64,000 nucleotides of DNA, taken from NCBI GenBank assembly GCA_002011125.2, contig MTMF02000008.1, forward strand, positions 1 through 64,000, written 5' to 3'. The DNA comes from Candidatus Hydrothermarchaeum profundi (GTDB taxonomy: Archaea; Hydrothermarchaeota; Hydrothermarchaeia; Hydrothermarchaeales; Hydrothermarchaeaceae). Shown here in pieces: positions 13,618 through 22,630 of this stretch (the stretch's first letter is position 1; each line of letters opens with the position of its first letter). Below the pieces are notes generated by a model, which searched no databases, had not been told where the DNA came from, and saw nothing but the letters and a program-made list of their open reading frames with translations. A program made the translations under genes and the position numbers.

Positions 13618-14755
13618 GATAGCTTTTCCATTTTTATATTTTCTTTTCCTTTTTTCGGCTTTTTTGTCTTATAATATTGAATCAACCAGCAGGTTTCTCT
13701 CTAGCCCGAGCATAATGAGCTATATTTTAAGTGTGCTTGGTATAACTATTTTTATTATTTCAGCGAGATTAGCTAGGAGAATTAAAATACCTAACTCAAA
13801 TCTATGGGTAATACCTCTCATACTCGGCGGCTTTGGCTATATCACTCTAGATCTAGCATTTTCGATGAATCCTGTGGTTAAAATTATGATCTCAGGGGGA
13901 TTTGCTATTTCACTCTGGTTTATATCAAAAAATATAGATAAAGTCGCCTTACTAACTTATGCATCGTTTTTTTTAGCTTTGGTTGCAACTCTTCTTATTC
14001 TCTCTAGAGGTGTTCCGATATTAAATCCAGTTTTTAGAGAAGAATCAGCGGTTACTCCTCTCAGAGCATTATTTCATGGGTTTGCTGTGTTCTCTGCCGC
14101 TCTATTATCAATACATCAAAATAGGAGATATATTTTAGGAGTCTTTTTTTTAGCTTTTTTGGGCATTATATCCGGGTTTAAATCAGATGCAATAGCCATT
14201 CTCATCTCAGCCACTATAGCAGGGATATTAGTAAGGGAAGTTAAAACGAGAGATATCCTAGCGGTCTTCGCGACGATTTTGTTTATATTAACTATAGTAA
14301 GTACTTACATAGCTAGAAGTTCCTATGGCGAGTGGAGTATCCATCCTATGTTATATATTTTTTATAGAATGGGTTTTACTTTCTCGGTGTTTGACAAGAT
14401 TGTTGCAATGAGTCTTCCTTTTGGTGTTACATTTGGAAAAGCTCTGTTAAGTCCCTCTCAAGAGATTATTAGTACTGTTGTATTAAACTATGATACTCCT
14501 CATATTATAACTTCTTCTCTCTTTGGTCCTGGGACTTTAGATTTCGGTATTTTAGGGTTAATATTAACTGCGTGCACTATTGGAGCTTTACTTGGAATTT
14601 TCCATGAGATGATCGAAAAACCTGTTCAGGCTTGCTTGTATTCCATTGCCTTAACGCACGCGTTTATTTTAGTAGAAGTAGGGCTACAACCAACAAGCTT
14701 TATATTCCTCTTCTCATTATTTTATTTGGCCATTGAAGCAAGAGAGAAAGAATAA
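13577..14755 (+). CDS. polytopic membrane protein, oligosaccharide repeat polymerase-like (paralogue of 10223-11524)
   Basis: 392 aa; FGPGTLDFGILGLILTACTIG matches FGTVMLDFGIIGIMVFALILG in the paralogue; overlaps the GT4 gene by 41 nt (an ATG at 13595 is an alternative start). Confidence 0.6.
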   Translation: MKLIGYMRSFLFPEIAFPFLYFLFLFSAFLSYNIESTSRFLSSPSIMSYILSVLGITIFIISARLARRIKIPNSNLWVIPLILGGFGYITLDLAFSMNPVVKIMISGGFAISLWFISKNIDKVALLTYASFFLALVATLLILSRGVPILNPVFREESAVTPLRALFHGFAVFSAALLSIHQNRRYILGVFFLAFLGIISGFKSDAIAILISATIAGILVREVKTRDILAVFATILFILTIVSTYIARSSYGEWSIHPMLYIFYRMGFTFSVFDKIVAMSLPFGVTFGKALLSPSQEIISTVVLNYDTPHIITSSLFGPGTLDFGILGLILTACTIGALLGIFHEMIEKPVQACLYSIALTHAFILVEVGLQPTSFIFLFSLFYLAIEAREKE

Positions 14756-14776
14756 GTTTATTTGAGAGGTGCTAAA

Positions 14777-15862
14777 ATGCGACTTGACAGGTTTTGGGTC
14801 TCATTACTTTTAACGTTAGTAGTTTTACAATCTGTTACAATAAGTGCGTATAGGCTAACTTCAGAAGTGTCCCCAATAGAAGAATCTGGACCGCTTCAGT
14901 ATACCGTGCCCCCTACCTTAATTCCTAAAGAAACGCCTATCCCAACTACCACTACTCCACCAATCATGACTACCACGCCCCCTCCGCTAGCTGAGCCTTT
15001 ACAGCTTTTATGGAACTATGATACTGGGTGGGATGTGTATGGCGTAGACATATCCAGTAATGGAGAACTCATAGTCGCGGGCTCAAGGAACTACATTCTA
15101 TACCTCTTCAATAAAGATGGTGAAGTAATCTGGGAATTAGATATTGGTGCGCCTATTGATGATGTAGCTATATCTAGTGACGGAAATTACATTGTGGCTA
15201 CAAGTTATATTGTCCCAAAAGGAAAGTTATATCTCTTTGATGTTAAAGGAAACCAGCTCTGGAGTAAGGAGATAGCTAGCCCAATGAGGGGGGTTGACAT
15301 AACTGCTACTGGAGAGCTTATAGCAGTAGGAGCTGAAAATGGATATGTATACCTCTTTGATATAAAGGGAGAAGAAAAGTGGAAATTTAAGACCGATAAA
15401 AGCGCATATGGTGTTTGGGATGTTGCTTTTTCTCCAACAGAGGACTATATTGTCGCAGGGGTAGATGATATGAACATCTACGTCTTAGATATCAATGGTA
15501 ATCTATTATGGAAGAGGACTCCTGGAGAAAAAAGCTATATTTACGGAGTTGACGTAGCTGGAGGATATATTGGTGCAGCGGCTCAAAATTTGAATGTATA
15601 CCTCTATGATGAAAAAGGAAATAAGCTTTGGAGCTATAAAACCGAGTTCTCTAATTATGATGTAGCTATTTCCCCAGATAGCAGATTCATCGCAGTAGGC
15701 TCGTGGGATACTAATCTGTATTTGCTTGATAAAGAAGGGAATTTAATTATGAAATATGAGATAGGAGATTACGTTAATAGGGTATCTTTCTCTGGAGATG
15801 GAAGATACCTAGTAGTCGCTTCTGAGGATGATAACGTATACTTTTTCGAGCTTGGAGGTTGA
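14777..15862 (+). CDS. exported beta-propeller (WD40/PQQ-like repeat) protein with Thr/Pro linker
   Basis: Signal-like N-terminus, PTTTTPPIMTTTPPP linker, at least seven repeats of the type '(V/I)YLFD.KGN.LW'. Confidence 0.8.
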   Translation: MRLDRFWVSLLLTLVVLQSVTISAYRLTSEVSPIEESGPLQYTVPPTLIPKETPIPTTTTPPIMTTTPPPLAEPLQLLWNYDTGWDVYGVDISSNGELIVAGSRNYILYLFNKDGEVIWELDIGAPIDDVAISSDGNYIVATSYIVPKGKLYLFDVKGNQLWSKEIASPMRGVDITATGELIAVGAENGYVYLFDIKGEEKWKFKTDKSAYGVWDVAFSPTEDYIVAGVDDMNIYVLDINGNLLWKRTPGEKSYIYGVDVAGGYIGAAAQNLNVYLYDEKGNKLWSYKTEFSNYDVAISPDSRFIAVGSWDTNLYLLDKEGNLIMKYEIGDYVNRVSFSGDGRYLVVASEDDNVYFFELGG

Positions 15863-16793
15863 GTTTCTTTTAATAGTACCTCTGATACTCAGCTTTTTAG
15901 TCACTTTCTTGCTGACTCCTTTCTTATCTAAAGTACTCAGGGAAAGAGGAATAGTCGGGGTAGACCTTCACAAAGAAGAAAAACAGTATGTCCCAGAGAT
16001 GGTTGGAATAGCGATTCTCATCGGGTTTACATCATCAACTCTCGTAGCTTATTTAATCCTGAAAAGCCATAATATATCCCCCATAACTTTGGTAGCACTT
16101 CTCACGGGATTCCTCGGCATTATTGATGGGTTTAAAAAACTAACAGCACTACAAAAAATAGTTTTCCTCTCTTTAATTGGAGCAATTCTCATACCCTATT
16201 CTAATCTAGAGATATTAGGTTATGATGTTGGGGTCTTCTATCTTTTACTTGTTCCCATACTATTCATGTGCCTATCTAATTTTACTAACATGCTTGCTGG
16301 CTTTAATGGACTAGAAATCGGAACAGGAGCTATAGCGACAGCAGGGTTAGCTGTTATTTCATTCTTAGATGGTAAAGAATTAAGTTTTCTTATAAGTACA
16401 GGGTTACTCGGTTCTCTTATTGCCTTTTTATACTACAATAAGTATCCCGCTAAAGTATTCCCCGGGGATGTGGGTACTCTTATTATCGGTGCGGTATTAT
16501 TTTCATGTGCGGTTATAGATCAGCTTGATTTGATCGTGATAGGTGTACTTTTTTTTCCATATATTTTAGACGCTTGGTTAAAATACTTCTCAGCAGGAGT
16601 AATGACGCGAGAATCTCAGAGTCCTACTATAGTTAAAGAAGGAAAACTCTATATCCCAGAGAATAGTAATCTCTCACTTCCGAGGCTTATACTTAAAATT
16701 AAGCCTTTTACAGAGAAAGAAATAGTCTTGTGGATATGGCTAATAGAGGCAGTTTTTAGCGGACTAGCAATTTTGGTATCCTTCGCTTTTTAA
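15828..16793 (+). CDS. polyprenyl/dolichyl-phosphate GlcNAc-1-phosphotransferase-like (MraY/WecA/AglH superfamily)
   Basis: Polytopic; NFTNMLAGFNGLEIGTGAIA and YNKYPAKVFPGDVGTLIIGAV motifs; start uncertain, likely overlaps the upstream stop. Confidence 0.8.
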   Translation: MITYTFSSLEVEFLLIVPLILSFLVTFLLTPFLSKVLRERGIVGVDLHKEEKQYVPEMVGIAILIGFTSSTLVAYLILKSHNISPITLVALLTGFLGIIDGFKKLTALQKIVFLSLIGAILIPYSNLEILGYDVGVFYLLLVPILFMCLSNFTNMLAGFNGLEIGTGAIATAGLAVISFLDGKELSFLISTGLLGSLIAFLYYNKYPAKVFPGDVGTLIIGAVLFSCAVIDQLDLIVIGVLFFPYILDAWLKYFSAGVMTRESQSPTIVKEGKLYIPENSNLSLPRLILKIKPFTEKEIVLWIWLIEAVFSGLAILVSFAF

Positions 16794-17206
16794 GATGGCT
16801 TCACAACTATCTCGCCGCTTGGGAGTACTCCCACCTCGAATTCAGTAAGCACTCTTCTACCTTTAATTTTATCGCCCGTTTTTTCTTTTAAAATACTAGA
16901 AAGATATGGAAAGCTATGCTTAACCCATATTCCCTTTTTATCTGCTGCTTTGTATATCTCCCTAACTGCATCATTTAGGTCGGTTTCTGGTTTTATGGCG
17001 ATCCATATCGCGGCATCTAGTGTCTTTACTAATTCCAAAGTATTTTTTGCTTTTTGAATATTCTTTAATGCACTTTTTTCAGTCGCAGATATGTTTGCCT
17101 TCGAAGTACCTAGCATTTTGGCTATTTCAACTTGGGAGTATCCTTGATTTCTGAGACGCAGTACCTCTACTTGACGTTCTGTTAAGATTATATTCTTTTT
17201 ATCCAT
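16790..17206 (-). CDS. Tfx family DNA-binding protein
   Basis: LTERQVEVLRLRNQGYSQVEIAKMLGTSKANISATEKSALKNIQKAKNTLE. Confidence 0.85.
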   Translation of the reverse strand: MDKKNIILTERQVEVLRLRNQGYSQVEIAKMLGTSKANISATEKSALKNIQKAKNTLELVKTLDAAIWIAIKPETDLNDAVREIYKAADKKGIWVKHSFPYLSSILKEKTGDKIKGRRVLTEFEVGVLPSGEIVVKPS

Positions 17207-17687
17207 TCTTGTACCCCTCTATGAGATCGGCAAGTTCTTTAATATCTTCAAATTTAAAGAGAGGGGCATCCGATTTTACAATGCCGTCACTAACCACTGC
17301 TATAAGGTTTTTTTTAGAGAACAACTTAAGGTCTTCTTCACTTTTTACTACCGCTATTTTGGGCGTATCAGCCTTGGTATAACCTTCAGTTAGTACAAAA
17401 TCTTCTGAATCTAAATATTCCGATACCAGGTTCTTCAGAAGATATTCCTTCTCTATATTTTTTGTGATCACAAGTCTGTCTGGTGAAGATATGATAACCG
17501 TGTCTGCCCCTGCAGCGAAATGCCTCCAAGTATCTTTCCCTGGCTCATCCATGGAAAAGCCATAGTGAATATGATGTTTTACGGTACCGATACGATATCC
17601 TCTGCTTTTAAGCTCAGCTATTAATCGTTCTATTAAAGTAGTCTTGCCAGATTTCTTTTTACCGACTATAGATATTATTGGGGGCAT
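17199..17687 (-). CDS. mobB: molybdopterin-guanine dinucleotide biosynthesis protein B
   Basis: SIVGKKKSGKTTLIERLIAELKSRGYRIGTVKHHIH, FVLTEGYTKADTPKIAVVKS. Confidence 0.9.
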   Translation of the reverse strand: MPPIISIVGKKKSGKTTLIERLIAELKSRGYRIGTVKHHIHYGFSMDEPGKDTWRHFAAGADTVIISSPDRLVITKNIEKEYLLKNLVSEYLDSEDFVLTEGYTKADTPKIAVVKSEEDLKLFSKKNLIAVVSDGIVKSDAPLFKFEDIKELADLIEGYKNG

Positions 17688-17782
17688 ACTCTTCTTTTAA
17701 ATTTTTATAGCTAAAAGCTTTTTTCTAAACTTTTTTTAAGCGCTCTTTAATATCTCCCTACTCTAAAAAACTAATCAATTAT

Positions 17783-18373
17783 CTATGTTGCGATAACTTG
17801 GTAGTATTCGTTATTCACACAACTTTTGCAAATTTTTGTCCCATTTTCTCTGACTACAAGTGCTAAAGGAATTAAGTCCCCACAATAATCGCACTTTACT
17901 ATTTCAGAGTTTTCGAACTCTTGCGTCAGTGAGATTTTTACTTTCTTAATGTCCAGATATTCTTCATTTAACTCTAATAGTTGATAGCTCAATTCTTTCT
18001 CTTCATCTCTGGTAAGCTTCCTTTCTCTCATCATCCATCTCTTCATCAGGCTGGATAACCTATAGGCATCTTCCTTTAGTCCAACCCGTATCCCTACCTT
18101 CGTGTCCACCCTTGCTACCGTTATTGCAAGTTTACCATAATTCTTCACAATAGCGTTTCCATGGCCAAGAGTACATCCAGTAACAGCTTGAGCACCGTCA
18201 GCTAGACATCTAGCAGTTTCTGCTATGAGTATAGCTTTTTTGTTTCCTCTATTTATTCCTAATTTTTCCATAGCTATGCTACTCATCCTAACTCCCAGAG
18301 CGAGTCCAGGAGCGAGATGGCCATGCAGTTTAACCGCAAGTTCTAATGCTTCATCCTCGAGCATCATTAACAT
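17783..18373 (-). CDS. FmdE family protein (formylmethanofuran dehydrogenase subunit E-like) with C-terminal zinc ribbon
   Basis: LHGHLAPGLALGVRMS, GAQAVTGCTLGHGNAIVKNYGKLAI, terminal CDYCGD...CKSC. Confidence 0.85.
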   Translation of the reverse strand: MLMMLEDEALELAVKLHGHLAPGLALGVRMSSIAMEKLGINRGNKKAILIAETARCLADGAQAVTGCTLGHGNAIVKNYGKLAITVARVDTKVGIRVGLKEDAYRLSSLMKRWMMRERKLTRDEEKELSYQLLELNEEYLDIKKVKISLTQEFENSEIVKCDYCGDLIPLALVVRENGTKICKSCVNNEYYQVIAT

Positions 18374-18382
18374 ATTCCTCCT

Positions 18383-19582
18383 TTAAAACAAGTTTACCTC
18401 AATAACCTCTCCTTTCTCAATATTCCTTTCAGTAATTACATATCCATCGGCGACTGTAGCTCTGAGAGAAGATGCTATGGTTGAAACATTGTAAAAATCG
18501 TCTGAGCGCATGAATTGCATATGTGAATTCTGGAACCCTATCGGAATCGCCTTCTCGTCATTAACTTGTACGAATACAATATTAGCAAAGCCTTCAGTAG
18601 CCATTTTTATGTTTTCAGTAATTCTCAGTTTTTTTACAGGTCTTGCCGCATCTCCTAAGAAGTACTTCTGAAGATTAAGTTCGGCAGCCACAAAAGCACC
18701 GGTAGGTTTACCTGGAAGAGCAAAAATTGGTGTACTCTCAATTATTCCAACAGCTAAAGGTTTACCTGGTCTAGTTCTTACTCTATAAAAAATCAGAGTG
18801 CCGAGTTCCATTATAGCTTTGAGTACATAGTCTCTATTACCTACGGATACTCCGCCACTTGTAATAATCACGTCATATTTGCTTGCTTCCAAAAGTTTTT
18901 CAGTTAGTTTTTTTAGATCGTCTGGTACAGTTCCTAAGAATAGTGGATCGCATCCCCACTCCTTTAAGCAGGCCATTATCATAGGGGCATTTGTGTCTAT
19001 AATCATATTATTGTGAACTTCGTCCCCGGTTGATATGACTGCAACGTTGGGTTTCTTATACACTTTGACTTTACTTACTCCAGCTCCATAAAGTATTCCT
19101 ATCTCTTGCGGGCGTATCTGTGTTTTTTTTCTGAGAATTATCTCCCCTCTACGATAATTACTTCCGGCTTTCACTACTTTAGTCCACTTTTCTACGGGTT
19201 TGCCGTAAAGATTTTCTCCTTTAACTTCTGAATCCTCCAACTTCAAGACACAGTCGGCACCGTCGGGGAGATATGCACCTGTAGCTATACTGACAGCTTC
19301 TCCAGCTCTTAGTCTCGGAATATCCTTTTTTTCTGTACCAGCATAAACAGAGCCAACAATCTTTAATGGATAACTTTTAGAGTCTTCATGGCGAATTGCA
19401 AAACCATCATAAGAGGCCATGTGATAAGGCGGAGAATTTTCTTCTGACACTACATCCTCAGCTAATTCCCTATTGAGAGATTTTTCAACTGTCACAAATT
19501 CAGAATCACGGTTGTAGTAATATTTTTCTCTTAGTTCTGCGATTAAAGATTGAGACTCTTGTAAGGTAATTAACTCCTTCAT
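18383..19582 (-). CDS. moeA: molybdopterin molybdenumtransferase
   Basis: SPPYHMASYDGFAI, AVSIATGAYLPDGADCVLKLED, VISTGDEV, SGGVSVGNRDYV, RTRPGKPLAVG, LPGKPTGAFV. Confidence 0.93.
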   Translation of the reverse strand: MKELITLQESQSLIAELREKYYYNRDSEFVTVEKSLNRELAEDVVSEENSPPYHMASYDGFAIRHEDSKSYPLKIVGSVYAGTEKKDIPRLRAGEAVSIATGAYLPDGADCVLKLEDSEVKGENLYGKPVEKWTKVVKAGSNYRRGEIILRKKTQIRPQEIGILYGAGVSKVKVYKKPNVAVISTGDEVHNNMIIDTNAPMIMACLKEWGCDPLFLGTVPDDLKKLTEKLLEASKYDVIITSGGVSVGNRDYVLKAIMELGTLIFYRVRTRPGKPLAVGIIESTPIFALPGKPTGAFVAAELNLQKYFLGDAARPVKKLRITENIKMATEGFANIVFVQVNDEKAIPIGFQNSHMQFMRSDDFYNVSTIASSLRATVADGYVITERNIEKGEVIEVNLF

Positions 19583-19606
19583 TTTTTTTTCTATATTGAT
19601 TTTACT

Positions 19607-19646
19607 AAATCAAATACTTTTATTTGATTTTGTGATAAAATCAAAT
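19607..19646. repeat. overlapping inverted repeats in the moeA leader/promoter
   Basis: AAATCAAATA-CTTT-TATTTGATTT (19607-19630) and ATTTGATTTT-GTGAT-AAAATCAAAT (19622-19646) share their middle arm. Confidence 0.75.
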
Positions 19647-19650
19647 ATAA

Positions 19651-19681
19651 ATACTTTTTTTTGAAAAAAAATTTCAAATAA
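19651..19681 (-). promoter_or_regulatory. moeA-operon promoter/operator: TTTGAAA-N5-TTTCAAA palindrome, A8 tract, TATA-like element
   Basis: Minus strand reads TTATTTGAAATTTTTTTTCAAAAAAAAGTATTTATATT; palindrome at 19660-19678. 31-nt block 19651-19681 matches 24201-24231 with 2 differences. Confidence 0.7.
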
Positions 19682-19898
19682 GTGTGAATGACTTATGTAA
19701 TTTTTTTTTAAATAGCTCTTAATTTTCGTTTCATGGTTAAGTAAGTAGATCAAGTGAATGAAAAATCTCACATTGAAAAAGGTGTTTAGAAATGTATTAA
19801 CCACATAACTTTTTGAACTACAATTTAAAGTTTTTTATTAAAATTTTCTTAATTTACGTATATTTATACGGAATCTAATATTTTAGAAAAAAAAGTTA

Positions 19899-20138
19899 TT
19901 ACTTAATATCTTCAACGTTAAAATATACCAGCTGGAAATCTATCACACAATTCCACTTTTCTATTTTTTTTGAAATACTTTCTAAATCTTCTGTTGTTTT
20001 TGCTTCTAATACGATAGCTATACCTTTACTACCCACCCCTTTGATCTCTACTCCTTTTAATTTTTTCAGAAGACTTTTAACTTTTTTTTCTTCCCTAGGC
20101 ATAGGCACTACAACAGCTCCAGCAATTGGCAAGTTCAT
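19899..20138 (-). CDS. NapD-like periplasmic nitrate reductase chaperone
   Basis: 79 aa; MNLPIAGAVVVPMPREEKKVKSLLKKLKGVEIKG..KGIAIVLEAKTTEDLE..IEKWNCVIDFQLVYFNVED; ferredoxin-like fold pattern and ending as in NapD; adjacent to NapA-like gene. Confidence 0.75.
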   Translation of the reverse strand: MNLPIAGAVVVPMPREEKKVKSLLKKLKGVEIKGVGSKGIAIVLEAKTTEDLESISKKIEKWNCVIDFQLVYFNVEDIK

Positions 20139-20205
20139 ACCTCATTTTTTTTACCAACAACTAATTGATGTCTTTAACATTATCCTATTTTCATAAAAAA
20201 ATGAA

Positions 20206-20225
20206 CCTCCTTCTAATAGAGGAGG
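20206..20225. other. hairpin between napA-like and napD-like genes
   Basis: CCTCCT-TCTAATAG-AGGAGG; on the minus (transcribed) strand followed by TTCATTTTTTTA. Confidence 0.45.
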
Positions 20226-20239
20226 TAAAATTACCAGTT

Positions 20240-22630
20240 TTATGCCCTTTCGACTTTGCACTTACATACCTTATAATTTGGTTCTCCAGCTTTGGACCAG
20301 CTTTTAGGATCGTCTACTGTAAGGTCGTTTATAAGTTTGTTTTCGTCGAACCATGGCACAAATACCATGCCCGGTTGGGCTCTATCAGTAATCCAGGCAG
20401 ACAAAACAATACTCCCTCTAGGAGAAGTTATTCTAACATTTTGTCCGTTTTTTATACCAAGTCTATCAGCGTCTTGAGGAGAAATCTCCACATATGCTTC
20501 GGGGTTAAGTTCACGCAACAATCTGACCCGCATCGTCATAGTTCCAGTGTGCCAATGTTCTATAACCCTCCCAGTGTTCAATACATATGGGTACTCTTTA
20601 TCTGGCATTTCAAAATCGACTTCTGCGTTTACAGCCCTGATTAAAGCTTTTCCCTTTGGTTCTCCGTGTAAAGGATTGGTACCGTAATAATTTACAGGTC
20701 CTTCAAGCTTCTTATCTTCGAGGTGTTGATCATACAAAGTAACATATCCCGTCGAATATTTTTTGGTTGTTTTTCCAAATACTTTCTTAGCATATTCTTT
20801 TGAGATAAATCTCTTATTTGAACCTCTATTATCAAAGTCTGTTGATGGACAGGGCCATTGTACGCCCCCTGCATGGGCCTTTAATTTTTCTCTTGTAGCT
20901 CCCCAGAGATCCACATCGGTGCCTTTAGTGCATCTCCTATACTCGTTCCAAGCTTCTTCTTCTGTTTCAAAGCCTAAATCCTTCCTACCAAGCTTTTTAG
21001 CTATCCTTTTTGCTACTTCTTTTATCTGCCAGAAATCTGGCTTAGCCTCACCTGGGGGGTCAATCAGCTTGGGGATGAATTGACTTCTTCTATCTGTCTG
21101 GCCCATGACACCTTCTTTCTCTACCCACATTGCTGATGGCAGTATTGCTGTGGCTACTTCAGTTGTTCTATCCGGATATATGTCGCTTACCACGGTAAAG
21201 GCCTTACGCATTGCTTCGCGATAGCGATCTGCGTTGGGAAGACTTTGTGCAGGGTTTGTAGTATTGATCCAGATAGCTTTTATATCCCCCTTCTCTAATC
21301 TCATAAACATATTCACTGCGGGACCGGTAGGTTTAGTGGGTAGCTGTTCCACTGGATACCCCCATATTTCTGCAATCTGTCTTCGATGTTCTTCATTAGC
21401 TAATAATCTATGGCCGGGCAACAGATGAGTTAGTCCTCCTTGCTCCCTTGTTCCTCCGCATGCATTAGGTTGCCCAGTCAATGATAAAGAATCGCATCCT
21501 GGCTTACCAATTTTACCAGTAATTAGGTGCAAATTATGGACTTGGCAGTTCAGTTGTACTCCCTTCGTTCTTTGATTTAGACCCATTGTCCATAAGCTAA
21601 CAGTAGAATATCCTTTTCTTGCAAACCAACTAGCAGCTAGCCTTATATCTTCTGCTTTAACACCAGTTATGCTTTCAACTTTTTCAGGAGTATAGTCTTT
21701 TAAAAATTCTTTAAATTCTTCAAGATTCATAAGTTCTCCAGAGCTACCCAACTCTTTCTTAAAAGTGCAGTATTTCAAATGCTCGTGGTCTACCAAGTCT
21801 TCATCTATTATCACTTGCGCCATGGCATTTAATAGATACATATCAGTTCCAGATTTAAATTGTAGATGTAAATCTGCATATCTAGCGGTTGGAGTATACC
21901 TAGGGTCTGCAACTATAACTTTAACTCTATCTGGATATGCGCTTTTCCTGTCAATAACACGTCTAAAAAGCATTGGATGTTGTTCAGCCATATTTGCGCC
22001 GATGATAAAGAAACAGTCTGCCAAATCGAGATCATCATAGCTACCTGCTGGTTCATCTGTTCCGAATGTATTGAGATAGCCTCCTACAGCGCTTGCCATA
22101 CATAGTCTTGGGTTTCCCTCAACATTTGCAGTACCGATTATACCTTTAAAAAGCTTATTCGCTGCGTAGGCTTCCTCTGTAGTATTTTGGCCCGATCCAT
22201 ACCATGCCACACTATCTGGACCGAATTTTTTAATATTATCGACAAAGGTATCTGCTATTAGGTCCAGAGCTTCTTCCCAGCTTACCTCCTTGAAACTGCC
22301 GTCTTCTTGCCGGATCAGGGGCTTAGTCAATCTTTTTTTTCCTCCCCCACCATAAAGTATCTCTGGCAGTTTGTATCCTTTCATACAAAGCCTACCAAAG
22401 TTTACCGGACTATCTGCGTCACCTTTTACTGCAACTACCTTGCCGTCTTTAATGCCGACTAATACAGTACAACCTGTGCCGCAGAACCGGCATTGTGATC
22501 GTCCAAATTTCAGTTCACTTTCTTTAGCGAATACGGGTTTCACAGCTAGACCTGCATAGGTCATAGCAATAGCAGTTGCTGATGCTTTTATGAACTCTCT
22601 CCTACTCAGTTTCATTGACATTTTATTCAC
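20240..22630 (-). CDS. NapA-type periplasmic nitrate reductase catalytic subunit (Mo-bisPGD, Tat-exported)
   Basis: Tat motif SRREFIKAS; CRFCGTGCTV...GRLCMKG 4Fe-4S site; NPRLCMASAVGGYLNTFGTDEPAGSYDDLDLADCFFIIGANMAEQHP as in NapA (Cys Mo ligand). Confidence 0.85.
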   Translation of the reverse strand: MNKMSMKLSRREFIKASATAIAMTYAGLAVKPVFAKESELKFGRSQCRFCGTGCTVLVGIKDGKVVAVKGDADSPVNFGRLCMKGYKLPEILYGGGGKKRLTKPLIRQEDGSFKEVSWEEALDLIADTFVDNIKKFGPDSVAWYGSGQNTTEEAYAANKLFKGIIGTANVEGNPRLCMASAVGGYLNTFGTDEPAGSYDDLDLADCFFIIGANMAEQHPMLFRRVIDRKSAYPDRVKVIVADPRYTPTARYADLHLQFKSGTDMYLLNAMAQVIIDEDLVDHEHLKYCTFKKELGSSGELMNLEEFKEFLKDYTPEKVESITGVKAEDIRLAASWFARKGYSTVSLWTMGLNQRTKGVQLNCQVHNLHLITGKIGKPGCDSLSLTGQPNACGGTREQGGLTHLLPGHRLLANEEHRRQIAEIWGYPVEQLPTKPTGPAVNMFMRLEKGDIKAIWINTTNPAQSLPNADRYREAMRKAFTVVSDIYPDRTTEVATAILPSAMWVEKEGVMGQTDRRSQFIPKLIDPPGEAKPDFWQIKEVAKRIAKKLGRKDLGFETEEEAWNEYRRCTKGTDVDLWGATREKLKAHAGGVQWPCPSTDFDNRGSNKRFISKEYAKKVFGKTTKKYSTGYVTLYDQHLEDKKLEGPVNYYGTNPLHGEPKGKALIRAVNAEVDFEMPDKEYPYVLNTGRVIEHWHTGTMTMRVRLLRELNPEAYVEISPQDADRLGIKNGQNVRITSPRGSIVLSAWITDRAQPGMVFVPWFDENKLINDLTVDDPKSWSKAGEPNYKVCKCKVERA

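Noticed and set aside
19610-19804. 64-aa minus-strand ORF upstream of moeA
   Set aside because: AT-rich, overlaps the promoter/operator block; composition is not protein-like.
20165-20644. 159-aa plus-strand ORF
   Set aside because: Antisense to the C-terminus of the NapA-like gene and reads over its stop; no domain.
20240-22630. NapA-like protein as a formate dehydrogenase
   Set aside because: CRFCGTGC and NPRLCMASAVGGY...FGTDEPAGSYDD patterns plus adjacent NapD-like and HAO genes favour NapA.
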